Numbered from the stretch's first letter, positions 9,754 to 23,021 are shown. The stretch: 64,000 bases of DNA from Mortierella sp. BCC40632 (GCA_011634665.1 WAEK01000003.1:2574001-2638000); one strand, 5' to 3'. The notes: generated by a model from the sequence alone, not told the origin. Translations and numbers: made by a program.

Positions 9754-12700
9754 GCAACATATCACGATCGATTCAGTCGGATACGGAGCCACAGGTCACG
9801 GTACCTCCAAACCGCTAGAACTTCATAAACACGTTTTTACACGAGGTCACCAATCCACCAAAGCCCTTGAGTTTGTTCTTTGGTTTCTCTTTACTCGACT
9901 GGATCCCTTACTGACCAAGGAGCGATTCAAAGAATGTTGGCCCATCTTGGATCGACAGGACGCACGGACGTTCAGGAACGTGGCCTTTAAATGGTTGGAA
10001 GATCTTCGAAGAGAAGGTAGTTTCCGAGTCGGTCATCAGTTCTTGTCCTCTTCTCTCGAATCATCGGCCTCGTCACCATCATTGGAGGCTTTGCGGGGTA
10101 TGGAAAGGACAACGACACAGGGCGAGAGTACTGGGACTTGGAATCCACGGAGTTCAGTCATGTCCTCGTCAGGATCTAGCAAACATACAATCCACAGCAA
10201 CCACCACCATCATCACAACAACCACTCTAGTATGAATACCAATAGTAATGCAGCAGGTGGATTGGGATTGTTCCTACCAACGATTCGGAGAAGTTACTTG
10301 GATGACACGATTGGTGAGCGGATAGAACAGCTGGTCCTGGTCCTATCTACTTATGTCCTGTCCCAAGTTATGAAACGAGAACTAGATCCGGACTCAACCT
10401 CACAACGATCCTCCAACGGCAACAACGACTTGACTGGCATAGCCAATCATCTTGACAAGGACGATGATCGGGAAGAGATTCGACGATTGATTGGAAAAGA
10501 GATTGATTCTGTTCAAGAGGAAGAACCATTGTTGCAAAGGGTTCGATCCAAGGGAGAGGAACAATCCCGGAGATGGATCGAGGTCATGAGTCATCAGAGA
10601 GTTGCGCGAGAGCAGTGGGGGTCCCTTGTCAAAGAAATGTCAGGAAAGCATCAATCTCTTTCGGAAACCTTGGTAAGCGTGTGTTTTCATGTTCTTGTCT
10701 CAAGGAGTCACTCTTTTGGAAGCCTCGTTTCCGTTCTTCTTATTTGCTAACAGAGTACTTGGTACCGTTGGTTATGGGGAAAAAAAATGATAACAATAAT
10801 CTCAAAATCAACTAGTCGACTCTGGACTTGGAACGAAAAAGACTTTTGATGGATCATGCTCTTACTTTGGGTCAGGCAACCAACAAAATGTCGACAGAGG
10901 AACTTTGTACTCTTGAAGATCAATGGATCGAGCAGACAAACGATAAATGGAGACCCATGCTTGGTCTTGTGGAGAAGCATGTCGATCGTAAAGAAATTTT
11001 CCGATCCTTGTTGGGTTCTGTCAAGAACAAGGGAATCAACCCGTTGGACAAGAGTCCTTTACGAAAGAGTCAAGACTCCAAAAAGGTGCGACGAGCGTTC
11101 CTTAGCGGACTTTTTTTTTTTTTTTTTTTTTTTGTTACTGTTGGCAGACAGTTTCTTGAAAGAGACAGCCTCTGATGATTTTTTGTTTGACTTCATATTT
11201 GTCTACATAGGAAGTCAATGGCGATTCTCGTGTCAATTTGACTTCTCTTTTAAGGTCATGGAAAGAGCCAGCCAAGCCAAGTCCAGCCCCATCGAGTCTG
11301 CATTTGGAAAAACTTTCGACTCCTACTGGAGAGCCTAGCTTGAGCAAGGAGCGACTCCAAGCTAGACTCAATGAGGTCGGCAGAAGAGTAGATCGACTGC
11401 GGAGGTAATTTCATAAGGACATTTCTTGGTCTCTTTATGTTTGATAAAATAGAAAACAGGGTTCTCATCATCACCAAATCCTTGATAGAGAACAAGTGCT
11501 TCAGAGAATCCCATATAATCGACTACTCCCTTCCGTTCTGCAGGAAGGTTATATTGGCTCGAGTGTCTCTCATCAGGATTCAACGTTAAACACCGAGTCT
11601 GCTCAGCACCGTGCCACCAAACTCGAACGTCAGATCATGGCGACTATCGCAGGGGAGGAAAGAAAAGGTAATGTCTGGAATAGTATGGGTCACGGCTTTG
11701 GGGAAGGGAGGGGAATAGGCTATCCTCAGAATGACTAAAAATCCTTTTCTTTCCTGTACCTATAACTCGCGAAAACGCAGAACTCCCGACCCCGATCAGA
11801 GCGCAACATACTCGGATGAGGATCTTGGAATCCATAAACCAAGAAGAGGACCGTCAGCAGGAGGCTTCAAAGAGCTTGCTCTCAAAACACAGCAAGAAAG
11901 GTAAGATGAATGGTTGGTATCATAGTAAATAGTATTGTCATTTTTTGTTATTTCTCTCTAATCCTTCCCAATGTTCTATTTAGCCCTCATGAACGCAATG
12001 AGTGCACGACCATCAGTCTCAGATACTGTCAAAGCTACCCCATTATTGAATGCTCGCTCTAATATCGCGACCCCGACAACATCAAGAACATCATTGGTGG
12101 CAGACGTGGATTCCCGAGCGCAGGACAAAGCGTTTCGGACATCGTCTCTCAATTTCACGCGGTCTCTTATCCGTCCTCCCGCAAGCATTCTCGCTCGTCA
12201 ATCTTTGGACATTTTCCAAGAAGATCGTTCATTGATCGCAGAGCCAAGGCGAGTGAATGACAAGCCAACTCTCGAGGATCTGGTAGTCACAACACCAAAA
12301 GATGGTCAAGTCAAGAATTCATCGCATGATGCAGTATTTGACGAGGTAAGGAAGACTGAAAAGATGTTCTTGAGAGGAAATGAATGTTGCGGTTGCCTTT
12401 ATTTCTTTTTCTAACAAAGCCGAGATATCTTTGGGGGGATTCTTTGCCGTAGATGGTTACCTTGTTAGGGATGGACACTCCCAATACTAGAGGAGTACAC
12501 TCCGAGACGCCACAAAGGAAATCACCAGTCAACCAACCTGCTTTTACCCCAGAAGATGTTGCCCAGAAGCAATCAACACCCAACCTCAAGAGTCCTCTTT
12601 TTGTCAAATCGCTATTGAATTCACGTGTGGGACAATCCCGGAAACGGCGCCAGTCTTTTGAATTTCCTCGAGCCTTGGCACCAGTGGTCCCATCAACTCT

Positions 12701-14766
12701 TGAAAAGATGAAAAAGAATCACCAGGGCGATCCACAGGAAGGAGAGCTGGTTCAACAAAAAGAGTTGTTGAATGTGTTTAGTGATACTGCTGAACTAGGA
12801 CCAGGTACGCCTCCTAAACGACGAAGAGTCGACTCGATCGGATCAAGTCTTTTTGGACGTCGCACTTCTTTTGGATTGACTTCACCCAACTCTTCCAAGG
12901 ATGGATCGTCTCTGTTCTTGACGCGTCGACCAGACAGGGATGATTCTGGATCCAGTGGGAAAAAGATTCAACCATTGCTCACACTTGAGGATCTACGGGC
13001 AGCAACACCAAAGGTACCCAAGACTACCTTGGAGGTAGAATCTCAAGAGCCCAAACTACCTCTCATGTTGCTCCACACGCCTCAACAAAAGGAACTCTTT
13101 CGGATGGGAGCTATGGGGGCGGTTAAATTTCCTGTCCTGTCCAAAGAGGACGAGACGTCCCCTTCATCACTATCCTCCTTTCCCTCTGCAAGGGAGCATC
13201 GGATTTCAGAGGCGACCAAAAATCTTTTCCGAGGTGAATCCTATCAGCGGTCTTCCTTGTCATCGTCTATCTTTGAACGGTTTAATACTATCGGGACTAG
13301 GTCGGTTGGACCCCACAAGGCCACGAACAAATCACTGTCCAGAGCTGAACAATATCGTCCTGGACAGGAATCGAGTCAAGCGACTGGTTTAATAGAAGAA
13401 GAAAAGGAAAAGGAAAAAGAAGGGTTCATTGCTCGAGAGAAGAGACCAAGAGCCTTTTCTGGACTAGGCTCGTTCATGCATCGAGGGTCCGAGTCTGATA
13501 CCATTGCACTGCATTCGAGTCAGCCTGTAGAATCAAGAGTAGAGAGCACAAAGGAAGCAAGATCAGGGAATGCTTCTTTTCCTAGTCTTAAAGCAGACCA
13601 CACTGTTCGAAGAGTGTACAGTCAAGGATCCCGTTCTGTTCAAGAGAGCAAAGCAAGCCAGAACCCTTGGGGACGTCCACCATCCTGGAAGCCAAGATCA
13701 CCACGCATGGTGGACATGGACAAGACTAGAGAGCTTGAAGACGAGACACTTGGAGGGACAAGAGAGGATGTTTTGGTCAAAGAGAATGGTTCATCACTTT
13801 TATTCGAGTCTCTTCCAGAGCCAAGTCTTGGTTCACTCAAGGTATCGGTTTTTGGTCGAGCACGAATGTCGACCCCTCGATCTCCAACGCGATCGACAAC
13901 GTCCTTGTCGTCGACGATCACGTCGCGTGCGCGAGCTTCGGAATCAAGTCTTCTTGCAAGCCAGATGCGATCGATGATGCAAGAGAGTACGACGGATGAG
14001 GATGAGGGAGTGATGCAAGTCAGGACGATGATGAGTGATTTAGAGAACGAAGGAGAAGAAGACACGCGAGAGTTTAGTCCACCTCCAGTTTCACCGATTC
14101 GATCTCAGGACATGGATCCAGTCTTGTATCGATCAATTTTATCAACTGTACAAGGTTCTACTGTCACTGCCACCACGACCACTGCCACTACTACCACCAC
14201 TCGTGCAGGCACGAGAGATGGATCATCGGATCCGGTCTTGTTGAGTAGCTTACTTTCTTCATCTAGGAGAAGGAGAAGGAGAAGCTCTCAACACATGGAT
14301 GCTTCCTTTGAGAGTACCAAAGAGTCGGTTGTGTCTGTTGGATCAATGAACCTGTCCAAGAAGGGATTGACAGATATGGAAATGTCAGAGGGCCCTAAAA
14401 CGAATAGCAAAGACAATAGTGGTAACAGCAACAGCAACAGTAGCAGCAACAAGAGGCAGAGTTTGATCAAGTCGACTGTTATCAAGAGTCCTATGACAAC
14501 CTCTGTCCAACGACCACGGGGTTCACCTATGACACAGGCTAAGGTACGAGCGGTTCTGAGAAGTTTACCCGAGTTGACAAGAACAAGTCAACATTTGGAT
14601 CAACCGATTCCTGTGGATGAGGATCGACTAGGGAATCAAGAGGATGACACCATCTTGAACGATGCGCTGGTATCGATCTTTGAAAGTCCCAAGGGACAGA
14701 TGACAGCCAAAGGGAAGGTTGGCTTGTCAATTCGGAAGGATCGGGATCGGGGTCAAGGCCAGGATC

Positions 14767-14797
<31 letters not shown>

Positions 14798-14954
14798 TTT
14801 CCGTCGTCGATGGTCCTTTGGTTCTCGACGAGGGGTTGCTGATGTGGAGGGTGGTAATGGAGGAGGAGGAGGAGGAGGACTCTTTGACGAAGGGATGCCT
14901 GAGGGTCTTGACCCAGAGGAAGTCCTTTGGGAGAATACCGAGATGTTTTCGTGA
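9431..14954 (+). CDS. HAUS6-like augmin complex subunit
   Basis: Seven exons: 9431-10672, 10816-11085, 11211-11404, 11453-11667, 11781-11900, 11984-12345, 12453-14954 (1,634 residues). Augmin recruits gamma-tubulin to existing microtubules and nucleates branches in the spindle; HAUS6 is the subunit linked to gamma-tubulin recruitment. Residues about 30-320 resemble the HAUS6 N-terminal domain: ETIRSILFANLILLGVETY, then KHVFTRGHQSTKALEFVLWF, TRLDPLLTKERFKECWPILD, and IGERIEQLVLVLSTYVLSQV, in the family's order. Residues 95-111 are a polyglutamine run encoded by CAA repeats. Helical coiled-coil segments follow (residues 365-500). The remaining ~1,100 residues are Ser/Thr-rich, probably disordered, with a Glu run near the C-terminus. 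Intron 3 is only 48 bp; its acceptor is AG at 11451-11452, because the next AG at 11458-11459 breaks frame. The long disordered tail also occurs in animal HAUS6. Identity of the N-terminal domain is fairly secure; the microtubule role is inferred. Confidence 0.85.
9713..9758 (+). repeat. CAA trinucleotide tract encoding polyglutamine
   Basis: In-frame CAA repeats with a single CAG near the end, giving about 17 Gln inside the HAUS6-like protein N-terminal domain. The near-pure CAA makes it a likely length polymorphism. Confidence 0.9.
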
Positions 14955-15971
14955 AGGGAGAGAATGAAAGAAAGAATGAAAGATCTCGCTTATCTGGACC
15001 AAGGAAGAAGGAGAAGAAGCTTGTTTCCTGCATGTGCACTTTGTAGTAGTAGTAGTTGAAGGAAGATAAAAGACGAGGAGAAACATTTTCTCGAGTAAGA
15101 AGAGACACTCACCCGTTGGCGTTGACGTTTTGGGTTGTGAGGAAATGGGGAATAGGGCTCCTTTTTCTTTAGCTGGGTAGGAAAAACATGGAAGATCTAA
15201 AAGGCTTTTTTGTGTTCCCTATGAATGGGAGGAGGAGGAGGAGGAAGAGGAAGGTTGAAGAGGGGGGCTAGGCTATCGTTACCAGATGTATTAGAGTATG
15301 AACTTTCTCTCTCTCTTTCTCTTTTACCGTTCGTTTGAACAAGAGAGCAACGAAAACTATACTTTTAAATGTTGCTCACCCGACCTTTGGACGGCCATCG
15401 GAACGGAGGAACGGCCTTTTTTTTTTCTTTTTTTTTTTTTTCATTCCCCGTTTTTTACTTTTATTGTCTTGTCCACATCATTCTTCCTATCGTCTACTTT
15501 GTGAGGGGCTAGTTCCACTTTTTTTTATTCCCCCCATCCTTTAGTGGATTAACGCGTCTCACCACCACTAGATCTCTTTTTTTTTTTTTTTTTTTCACTC
15601 TGTTACGTGCACGATTCTACCAACAAATCCACTTCAACAACAACAACAGCAACAGTGAAAAGAGAGAGACTAACACAAAATACCCCTAAAAAGTAGCATA
15701 GAGGGGGGGGAGGAGGAGGGTCAAGGTGACCAAACATCTTGGAACGTTCGGATGGAATTGTCTACGTGCCCAAAGGTAGAGGAATCAAGTTTCGTGATGA
15801 CACGAATGGTTAACTAGTGGCTCCTCTTTGTGGATCGATTTTTGATACGCTTCCTCCTTCTTCTTATTGTCTAGGAAACCTGCCTTGGACGAGAGTGGAT
15901 CAAAGGTCGAGGCGAATCAAATCAGCCAACCATGTGGAGATTAACAAAAAAAAGTTGGCGACCACAAACAT

Positions 15972-16004
<33 letters not shown>

Positions 16005-16730
16005 TTCTCGATGCTATGGGAGCAAGCAGGTTGATCCAAAGGACAGGTCGGACAATGAAAATCCAATACAGCTGAATTGAATTGAGACGGATCAGTAGCA
16101 ACTCACAACACTTTTTGATTTTGATTTTCATCACTGTCGCTTTGGGCCCTAGAACGGGTCCCTTTCTTGCAGCGATGGGGATGACATGGATGACATCTGT
16201 CCTTTCTTTTTTTTTTTTTTTTTTTTGTTCCGAGTCAATACAAATATGTCTCTCACTCTCACACACACTCTCGTCTTGCTTTCGCTTCCTTTTTGTACTT
16301 GTAGTAGTTCAATATATCCTTCCCGTTATAGCTACGAGACAATCAAACAAAAAAAGAAAAAGAAAAAGACCAGGAAAGGCAGGATGAGCGCAGGCGTTCT
16401 TCCATGCAAGCTTCATGCTTCAATGATTACAACCGCAAGCAATGTTTTTTTTTTCTTGGTCCAGACCATGACATGATACCCCCCCCCCATGACATGCTAT
16501 ACCCCTCCCCCCTTCTCTCTCTCTCCCCCTTTGCCCTTTCCCGCAGTCGTTCTTCCTCTTCCTTCTCCTGGCTTGTCTTGTAGTCAATGATGCAGGTGCA
16601 GAGCTGGATTGCTACGCCTCCGATATCACGCGCACGTTTCAAAAAACCATTTGAATGGCAGCATTTTTTTTTTTTTTTTTTTTTTCCGAGGACACTCAAG
16701 ATCTTGTAATCGATCGTACTCTAGATGCAG

Positions 16731-16734
<4 letters not shown>

Positions 16735-16780
<46 letters not shown>
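16735..16780. repeat. GA dinucleotide microsatellite
   Basis: Uninterrupted (GA)n of about 45 bp in the region upstream of ARF6. Confidence 0.92.
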
Positions 16781-16781
<1 letters not shown>

Positions 16782-16854
16782 CGGTCTTGGCTTAGCTCTT
16801 AGAGCCGTGGTACGGAGCTGCTCAAGAGGGAGAGAGCGCCGAGTATTTGGATTA

Positions 16855-16893
<39 letters not shown>

Positions 16894-17654
16894 AAAAAAA
16901 GGCGTGTGTCCTATTGCTTTCGCTGTGTGATTGGACGTGCATTTATGTTGAGACGGATACCCTGAAATCGTCAAGTACCTGAAGGATGTGGTTGATTGCT
17001 TGAGATCCAGTGTGTGGTAGCTGCCAAACCTGGTGTGTACTTTACCGAGTATCTGTTGGAGTTGGAGCTGGAGCTGGAGCTGGAGAAGGAGGAGGAGGAG
17101 GAGGAGACGGAAGAAGCGAAACGGGATTAGGAAGGGAGTGTATGGACAAGGAAAGTGCTTGAGAGTCTGTTTAAAAAAGAAGAGCAAGAAGAGAGAGAGA
17201 GAGAGAGAGTCCAGAAGGGGTGTGGATCGAGGACTATGTGATGATGACGGATGAAATGAGAGTAGTATCGACTCATCGAATGACCGTGGCAGGGGATTGG
17301 AGCGACGGTCGCTATAGGAGAATAAATGCGAGAGTAATGCGTGAGTGCAACAGCAACGGAGAGGAGAATTGGTCCCACACAAAAACGAGAGAAAAAGTAG
17401 TGCAAACACACGAGGAAGAGCCCTTTTTTTTTTTTTTTTTTTAGTTTTATAAAAAAAAAAAGGCGCGTCCGTCTTGCTCCTGGTACGAAGTCAAGTAAGT
17501 TCTCTTCTTCTGGTTGTGTCCACAAACCCATTTTAATTCACTTTTTCTCTTCTTCTTTTTGTCTCTCTCTTCTCTCTCTCTTCTCTTCTCTCTCTCTTTC
17601 TCTCTCTCTCTTTTTTTTTTTTCTCTCTCTTTGTCCTCGTCCCTGCACTTTTTT

Positions 17655-17706
<52 letters not shown>

Positions 17707-17725
17707 ATCTCTCTCTATCTCTATC

Positions 17726-17756
<31 letters not shown>

Positions 17757-18028
17757 AATAATATCTCTCCGTTCTCTCTCTCTTCGTTAATATCTCCGTT
17801 AATAATCTCTTTCTCTCGTGGCGGACCCCGCGATGATCGGATTGCCCCCTGTTGCTCGCGCTTTTATATATCAATCGGCTTTAAAATCTTTTCCGCAATC
17901 GCGTTTGCATCATTTTTTTTTTTCTTTCTTTCTATATATAATCTCTCTCTCTCGTTAATAAATCGTTTCTTTCGTTCAAAGCCCCTCCTCATTCATGCGC
18001 CCCCTCTCCCTCTCCCCGGACGCCATCT

Positions 18029-18031
<3 letters not shown>

Positions 18032-18120
<89 letters not shown>
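18032..18120. repeat. TA dinucleotide microsatellite, about 89 bp
   Basis: Perfect (TA)n of about 44 units, 74 bp upstream of the ARF6 start codon; a shorter TA run lies at 17726-17752. The sequence is self-complementary, so it could extrude as a hairpin. Confidence 0.95.
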
Positions 18121-18122
<2 letters not shown>

Positions 18123-18194
18123 TCCCTGCGCGCACACACAAATGCGCATGCTCCTCCTCCATACATAATAATATGCACATAACCGCCAACCGCC

Positions 18195-18865
18195 ATGGGT
18201 ATCCCTCTTTCCAAGGCCATCGCCAAGATCTTTGGCAACAAAGAGATGCGCATTCTGATGCTCGGTCTCGATGCCGCAGGAAAGACCAGTACGTCGTCTC
18301 TTTCTCCTCATCGTTTATTTACTCCATCTCCCTTCTCCCCCCACAGCCATTGGTGCCACAGATTGCTACTCCCCACTTTCTCTCCTACGGTCTATTTGGG
18401 CGTGTGAGTGTGCGTGCGGGAGAAGAGAGGAAAGAAAAGAGAGGCAACCATCTGCAACGGGATTGAACTCCTCATCCAGTAACAGGACCGTCAACACCAA
18501 TGGACTCGTCCCCTTCCTCAATCGAAGCTAGTCGTCGACGAGTCGTTTTTTTTTTTTTCGCAATTCCTGTCCACATAGAGCCGCCACTACTGAGTTGACA
18601 AACCGGCAAGCTTCTGTTTGCTGCTACTCTGTTGTTATCTCAGAGAGCGACGATGCTTTATCGTGAGAGAGGCGAAAAGTTGACTGAAGAAAAAAAAAAT
18701 GAACCAGACGAGCAGCAGACAAAAAAGAGTGCCCAATGTGAGGAGAGAGAGAGAGAGAGAGAGAGAGCGGAAGTGAGCGTTATTTTTGTACACTTGCAAC
18801 GATACTCAAGCAAAAGAGTGCTGCTGCTGCTGCTCTCGGACGGGAACAACATGAACCAAGCAGAC

Positions 18866-18906
<41 letters not shown>

Positions 18907-20434
18907 CCAGACACACACACGCACACATCCAACAACCCTGCTCAATCGATTATGGGCTTACTTGATGCAACAATCGCAACAATAACAAAAAACAAAAAAA
19001 AAAAAAAAAAAAACACCAGAAACTGCTCGACCTACACCAACAATCACCAACCGATATTGAAGCGGCCCAAGGAAGAACAAGAAATAAAGGGCAATGTCTG
19101 TTGTGGAGAGAAGGAGAGAGAGAGACAGAGACAGAGAGAGAGAGAGAAGGGGGGAAGACAAAAGCAACCGTCCAACTGTGCAGCGGACAATGGAAAGCAT
19201 GGTCGACCGAGGAAAGAAAGAACCAACTCGGCTACGAACGATGACTACAGGAGGCATGTCTGGATGAGGCACTCTTCTCTTTTCTCTCCTCTTCCTCCCC
19301 CTCTCCCGGAGAGGAAAGAAGAGGGGAGAGCAGGGGAAGGAGGGAGGGTTGAGTGGGTTTGCTCTCAACCCCGGGGTGGGAGTATATAATATAGTGCAAG
19401 CGAGAGAGAGAGAGAGAGGTAGAGAGATACAGGCGCTGGGACTCGATGTTATATTATCCGATTCATTTTAAGAAAGAGAGTTGGAACCCAGTTGGGAAAG
19501 AGTTGAGGAGAGCGAGAGAGAGAGTAAGAGAGAGAGAGAGAGTGGATCAGGAGTGTGGGATGTGCTTTCCAAATGCTAATCAAGATTCCACCTACTCAAT
19601 GTGCATTCACTCCACTTGCTAGCCATCCTGTACAAGCTCAAGCTGAACCAGTCCGTCACAACCATTCCCACCGTCGGATTCAATGTCGAGACCGTCGTCT
19701 ACAAGAATGTCAAATTCAATGTCTGGGTACGTTCTCTCGTTCTCTCTCTCTCTCCTTTTGGACCGTGCAACACTAGGGTCCAATGCTGTGTCCGTTCCTC
19801 TCTCTCCCCTTCCACACCACCCCACCCCTTGCTTTTTCCATCCATCTTATCCAGTCAATGCGGCTGTAGAGGAAAGAAGAACAAGAACAAGAGCATTCCC
19901 ATAGGCTTGGTCAGCAGATGATGCTGAGAGAGAGTAGTGCCGTTCCTTTGAGGGTGGTCATTCTCTCTTTCTCTCTCTCTCTCTCTCACTTGCTCTCTCT
20001 CTCTCTCTTATTCAGCTCTTTCTTTGGCGTGCTCTTGCGCCTGAGCTGAGGGTCGGCTCTCGTGTCCATCATGACCCTTGTTTGCTCAGGACAGGAATAG
20101 ACAAAGAATGAAAAGAAAGAAAGAAGGAAAGAAAGAGAATGACCTTTGAGCCATTAGACACCCTTCCTCTTTGTTTGCTCTCCCCGCGGGATTATGGAAG
20201 AGATGAGAAGTTGGTCAAAAAAAAAAAAAAAAGGGCGAGATTCTCTTTGAAAGGCGATGGTCTAGTCGAAGGCGACTATCTTTGAGTTTATGGAAATATG
20301 AATCCGGAACGAGGCACTCTATCTCTCTCTCTCTGCCTCTTCCATCTCTTTCTCTCCGCTCTTCTCCGCTCTTACCCACCTTCTTAATCTCTCTCGCTCG
20401 CTCGCCCACTCATCCTCAGGAACCGAAAACGAGG

Positions 20435-20469
<35 letters not shown>

Positions 20470-21626
20470 AAGAGAAAGGGGGGGTGAGTGAGATAGAGAA
20501 GGGGAGTAGAGTCTCACGACAGTGGAACACACCTTAACCAACGGACGGACGCACAGTGGAGTTGTGTGCCTGAAACATTACACTCCAAAAAAGAGGAATG
20601 CAGCAGCACTCAACACAGACACACTCACACAGACACACTCACACTCACACAGACACACACAGAGACACACACACACTCTCCTCTCTTTCTTTTTCTTTTT
20701 TTTCAATTATCCTTTTCTATCATTCTCTTCTCGGGGGCACATTTGGTGTTGTTCTACTCTCAAAGCATCTCTCTCTCTCTCTCTCTCCACGATGGGAGAA
20801 AGAGAAAAAGAGGAGGATAAGGAAAAAAAAAATACGGCCATGGTGTGTGTGAATATGTGTGTTTGTGTGTATGGGCCATGCATATGCATCATCTTCCGTT
20901 TTTATCAATGGGTGCACAAGTGAGCATGAACCATCGGCTGCATGCGAGCAAAGGAGGAAAAGAGAGAGAGAGAGAAAGATATAGCCATGGGCAATAATGA
21001 CATGGTATAGCATGGCATGGTACGGGATTGTAAAGACGGGATCTAAACTGGCGCTGGGACACACGGGCATGGGTGGGGGCTCTTTTATTTTTTTTTTCTC
21101 TTCATTGCTATGCCATTATGAGGAAGATGGGATTTCTTTTTTTCTTTTTCTTTTTTTCTTTTTGGTTCGGACCACCGATCTCTTTTGAGCAAAGAAAGAA
21201 AGAAAGAAAAAGGTCTACTGGCTCCTTTGGAGCCTTCATTCTCTTTCTGGTCAGGAAAAACAAAAAAATGTTTAAACGACAGACAATCTAGAGCGGCAAT
21301 GGACGTCATGCACCTTCTTGCTTGCTCCCATCTGGACCATCCTCTGCTCACGGGCTGTTTGATATGTTGTCGTCTCATTACCATCGTCACAGGGAAGCAC
21401 AAAAAAAAAACAAGGAGCACATCAGGAGAAGAAAGCTACTGCATCTTCGGAAGAAGACATACAGACATATACAGACATACAGGCAGAGAGGCAGGCAGCG
21501 AGAATGCGGAATGCACTCCAATTCGTTTGCACGCCTGGTTTTAATTTGAAAGAAAGAAGGAAGAAAAGAAAGAAAGAAAAAAGTGTGTTGAGAGCGCACG
21601 ACTACTCTGAAAAGGAGTAGAGCCAA

Positions 21627-21661
<35 letters not shown>

Positions 21662-22306
21662 GAAGGGTCAATAGTGCCTCCCTTTTTTTTTTTTTTTTCT
21701 CGATTCCTTGAAAATTGTCAAGCCAAGAGTCTCTAGACTGACCAACCATTGCCCCTCTCTTTCATTCTTTCTCACATTTTCTTTGCTCTAATAGGATGTG
21801 GGTGGTCAGGACAAGATTCGGCCGTTGTGGCGACATTACTATACGGGCACGCAGGGTCTGATCTTTGTGATTGATTCGCAGGACAAGGACAGGATAGACG
21901 AGGCGCGTCAGGAATTGCACCGTATCATCTCTGACCGTGAAATGAAGGATTGTCTGTTGCTTGTCTTTGCCAACAAGCAGGATCTGCCTGGAGGTAGGTT
22001 TTTTCTTTCTTTCTTTCTAAATGGACAAGAGTGGCAAAGGATTTTTTCTTTTTTTCTTATAAAAGAAAGTAGCAAGTTTCAAGATTCTGACCCCACCCAT
22101 CTTCTTTGGATATTACATCCACTTTTATTTTTTATTTTTTATCCATCTTCAAAATAGCCATGACACCTGCAGAGGTAACAGAGCTTCTTCAGTTGGACAC
22201 GATGCGTGAGCGGCCCTGGTATGTGCACCCTTCATGCGCAACCACGGGTGAAGGTCTGTTCGAGGGCTTGAACTGGATGAGCCAGAACGTCAAGTCGGCC
22301 AAGTAA
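18195..22306 (+). CDS. ARF6: ARF6-type ADP-ribosylation factor small GTPase
   Basis: Four exons: 18195-18288, 19623-19726, 21795-21993, 22158-22306 (181 residues, normal for ARFs). All introns are GT-AG; introns 1 and 2 are unusually large (1,334 and 2,068 bp). ARF6 cycles between GDP and GTP at the plasma membrane and endosomes, controlling membrane traffic, actin and polarity. Visible motifs: Gly2 for N-myristoylation after the start [19 protein letters not shown]-loop GLDAAGKT; switch [14 protein letters not shown]; interswitch NVKFNVW; switch [22 protein letters not shown]; base-binding NKQD and SCATTG. The combination [16 protein letters not shown] and HYYTGTQG is ARF6-like rather than ARF1-like. 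The N-terminal helix is about four residues longer than in human ARF6. The start codon lies in a GCC-ATGG context. Only the coding sequence supports the exons; alternative leader exons are possible. Confidence 0.96.
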
Positions 22307-23021
22307 AAAAAGTAAAATGAAAAAAAAAAAAAAAAAAAAAAAAAAATCGACAACTGCACAACAACAACTTTTTTAAAAAAAAAATCACAAGAAAAAAAAA
22401 AAAAAAGCTGAAAAAAAAAAGGGAAAATGGAAGAAACAGCAGAGTTTCGAAGGAGAATCATAGAGTCAGTCAGTCAGTCAGTCCCTCTTTCCTTCCTCTC
22501 TCTCACTTCTTGGATTTAGCCCGCAACTCCCTCCCCCCCAAAAAAAAGGTCAAGGAAGGAAGAAATAGGTGGTCCATGGAGCGATTATTAGCCTATTTTT
22601 TCTTTTTTTTTCTTTCTTTTCTTTTCTCCTTTTACATTTTTTTTTCTTCTTTTATCTGCTATCATGACTATTATTACTATTTTCCTCATTGCTGTTATCG
22701 AAGGATCGCCTATTTGACTTGAGCCGAGCTCTCTCAACTCAAGATAGATATATATTTTTTTTTATTTATTTTATTTTATTTGTTTGACCACTTCCCAACT
22801 ATCTGAGATTTTTTTTTTTTTTTTATTTATTTTGGGGAGGGAGGAAGAAGAAGAGGATGGGGGGAAAGGAGTAGGGAGGAGCATTTGATACTTGCTTGGA
22901 CAAAGCACCTTTTTTTTCTATTTTTTTTTCTTTTTCTTTTTTTTTTTTCTTTTTTTAGTTGATCGATACCACTCCTCTCTATCTCTATATATTTTTTTTT
23001 TTTTTAATTTTGCTTCAAAAA

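Larger units (their letters stand above)
14955..18194. other. Long intergenic region, probable ARF6 promoter and leader
   Basis: 3.2 kb without a supported gene. It contains T and A homopolymers (16859-16891 among the longest), GA, CT and TA microsatellites, two CATGACATG copies at about 16467-16496, and a pyrimidine-rich segment (17520-17990) followed by the long TA repeat before the ARF6 start. Upstream ATGs occur at 18142 and 18173. Open frames here are products of the repeats. Confidence 0.5.

Noticed and set aside
11453..11459. Alternative acceptor at 11459 for intron 3 of the HAUS6-like gene
   Set aside because: It shifts the frame to one that ends within about 45 codons; the acceptor at 11452 continues the frame through four further exons.
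17514..18182. 222-codon plus-strand frame before ARF6
   Set aside because: It is Ser/Leu and Ile/Tyr repeats produced by the CT and TA microsatellites; considered promoter or leader sequence.
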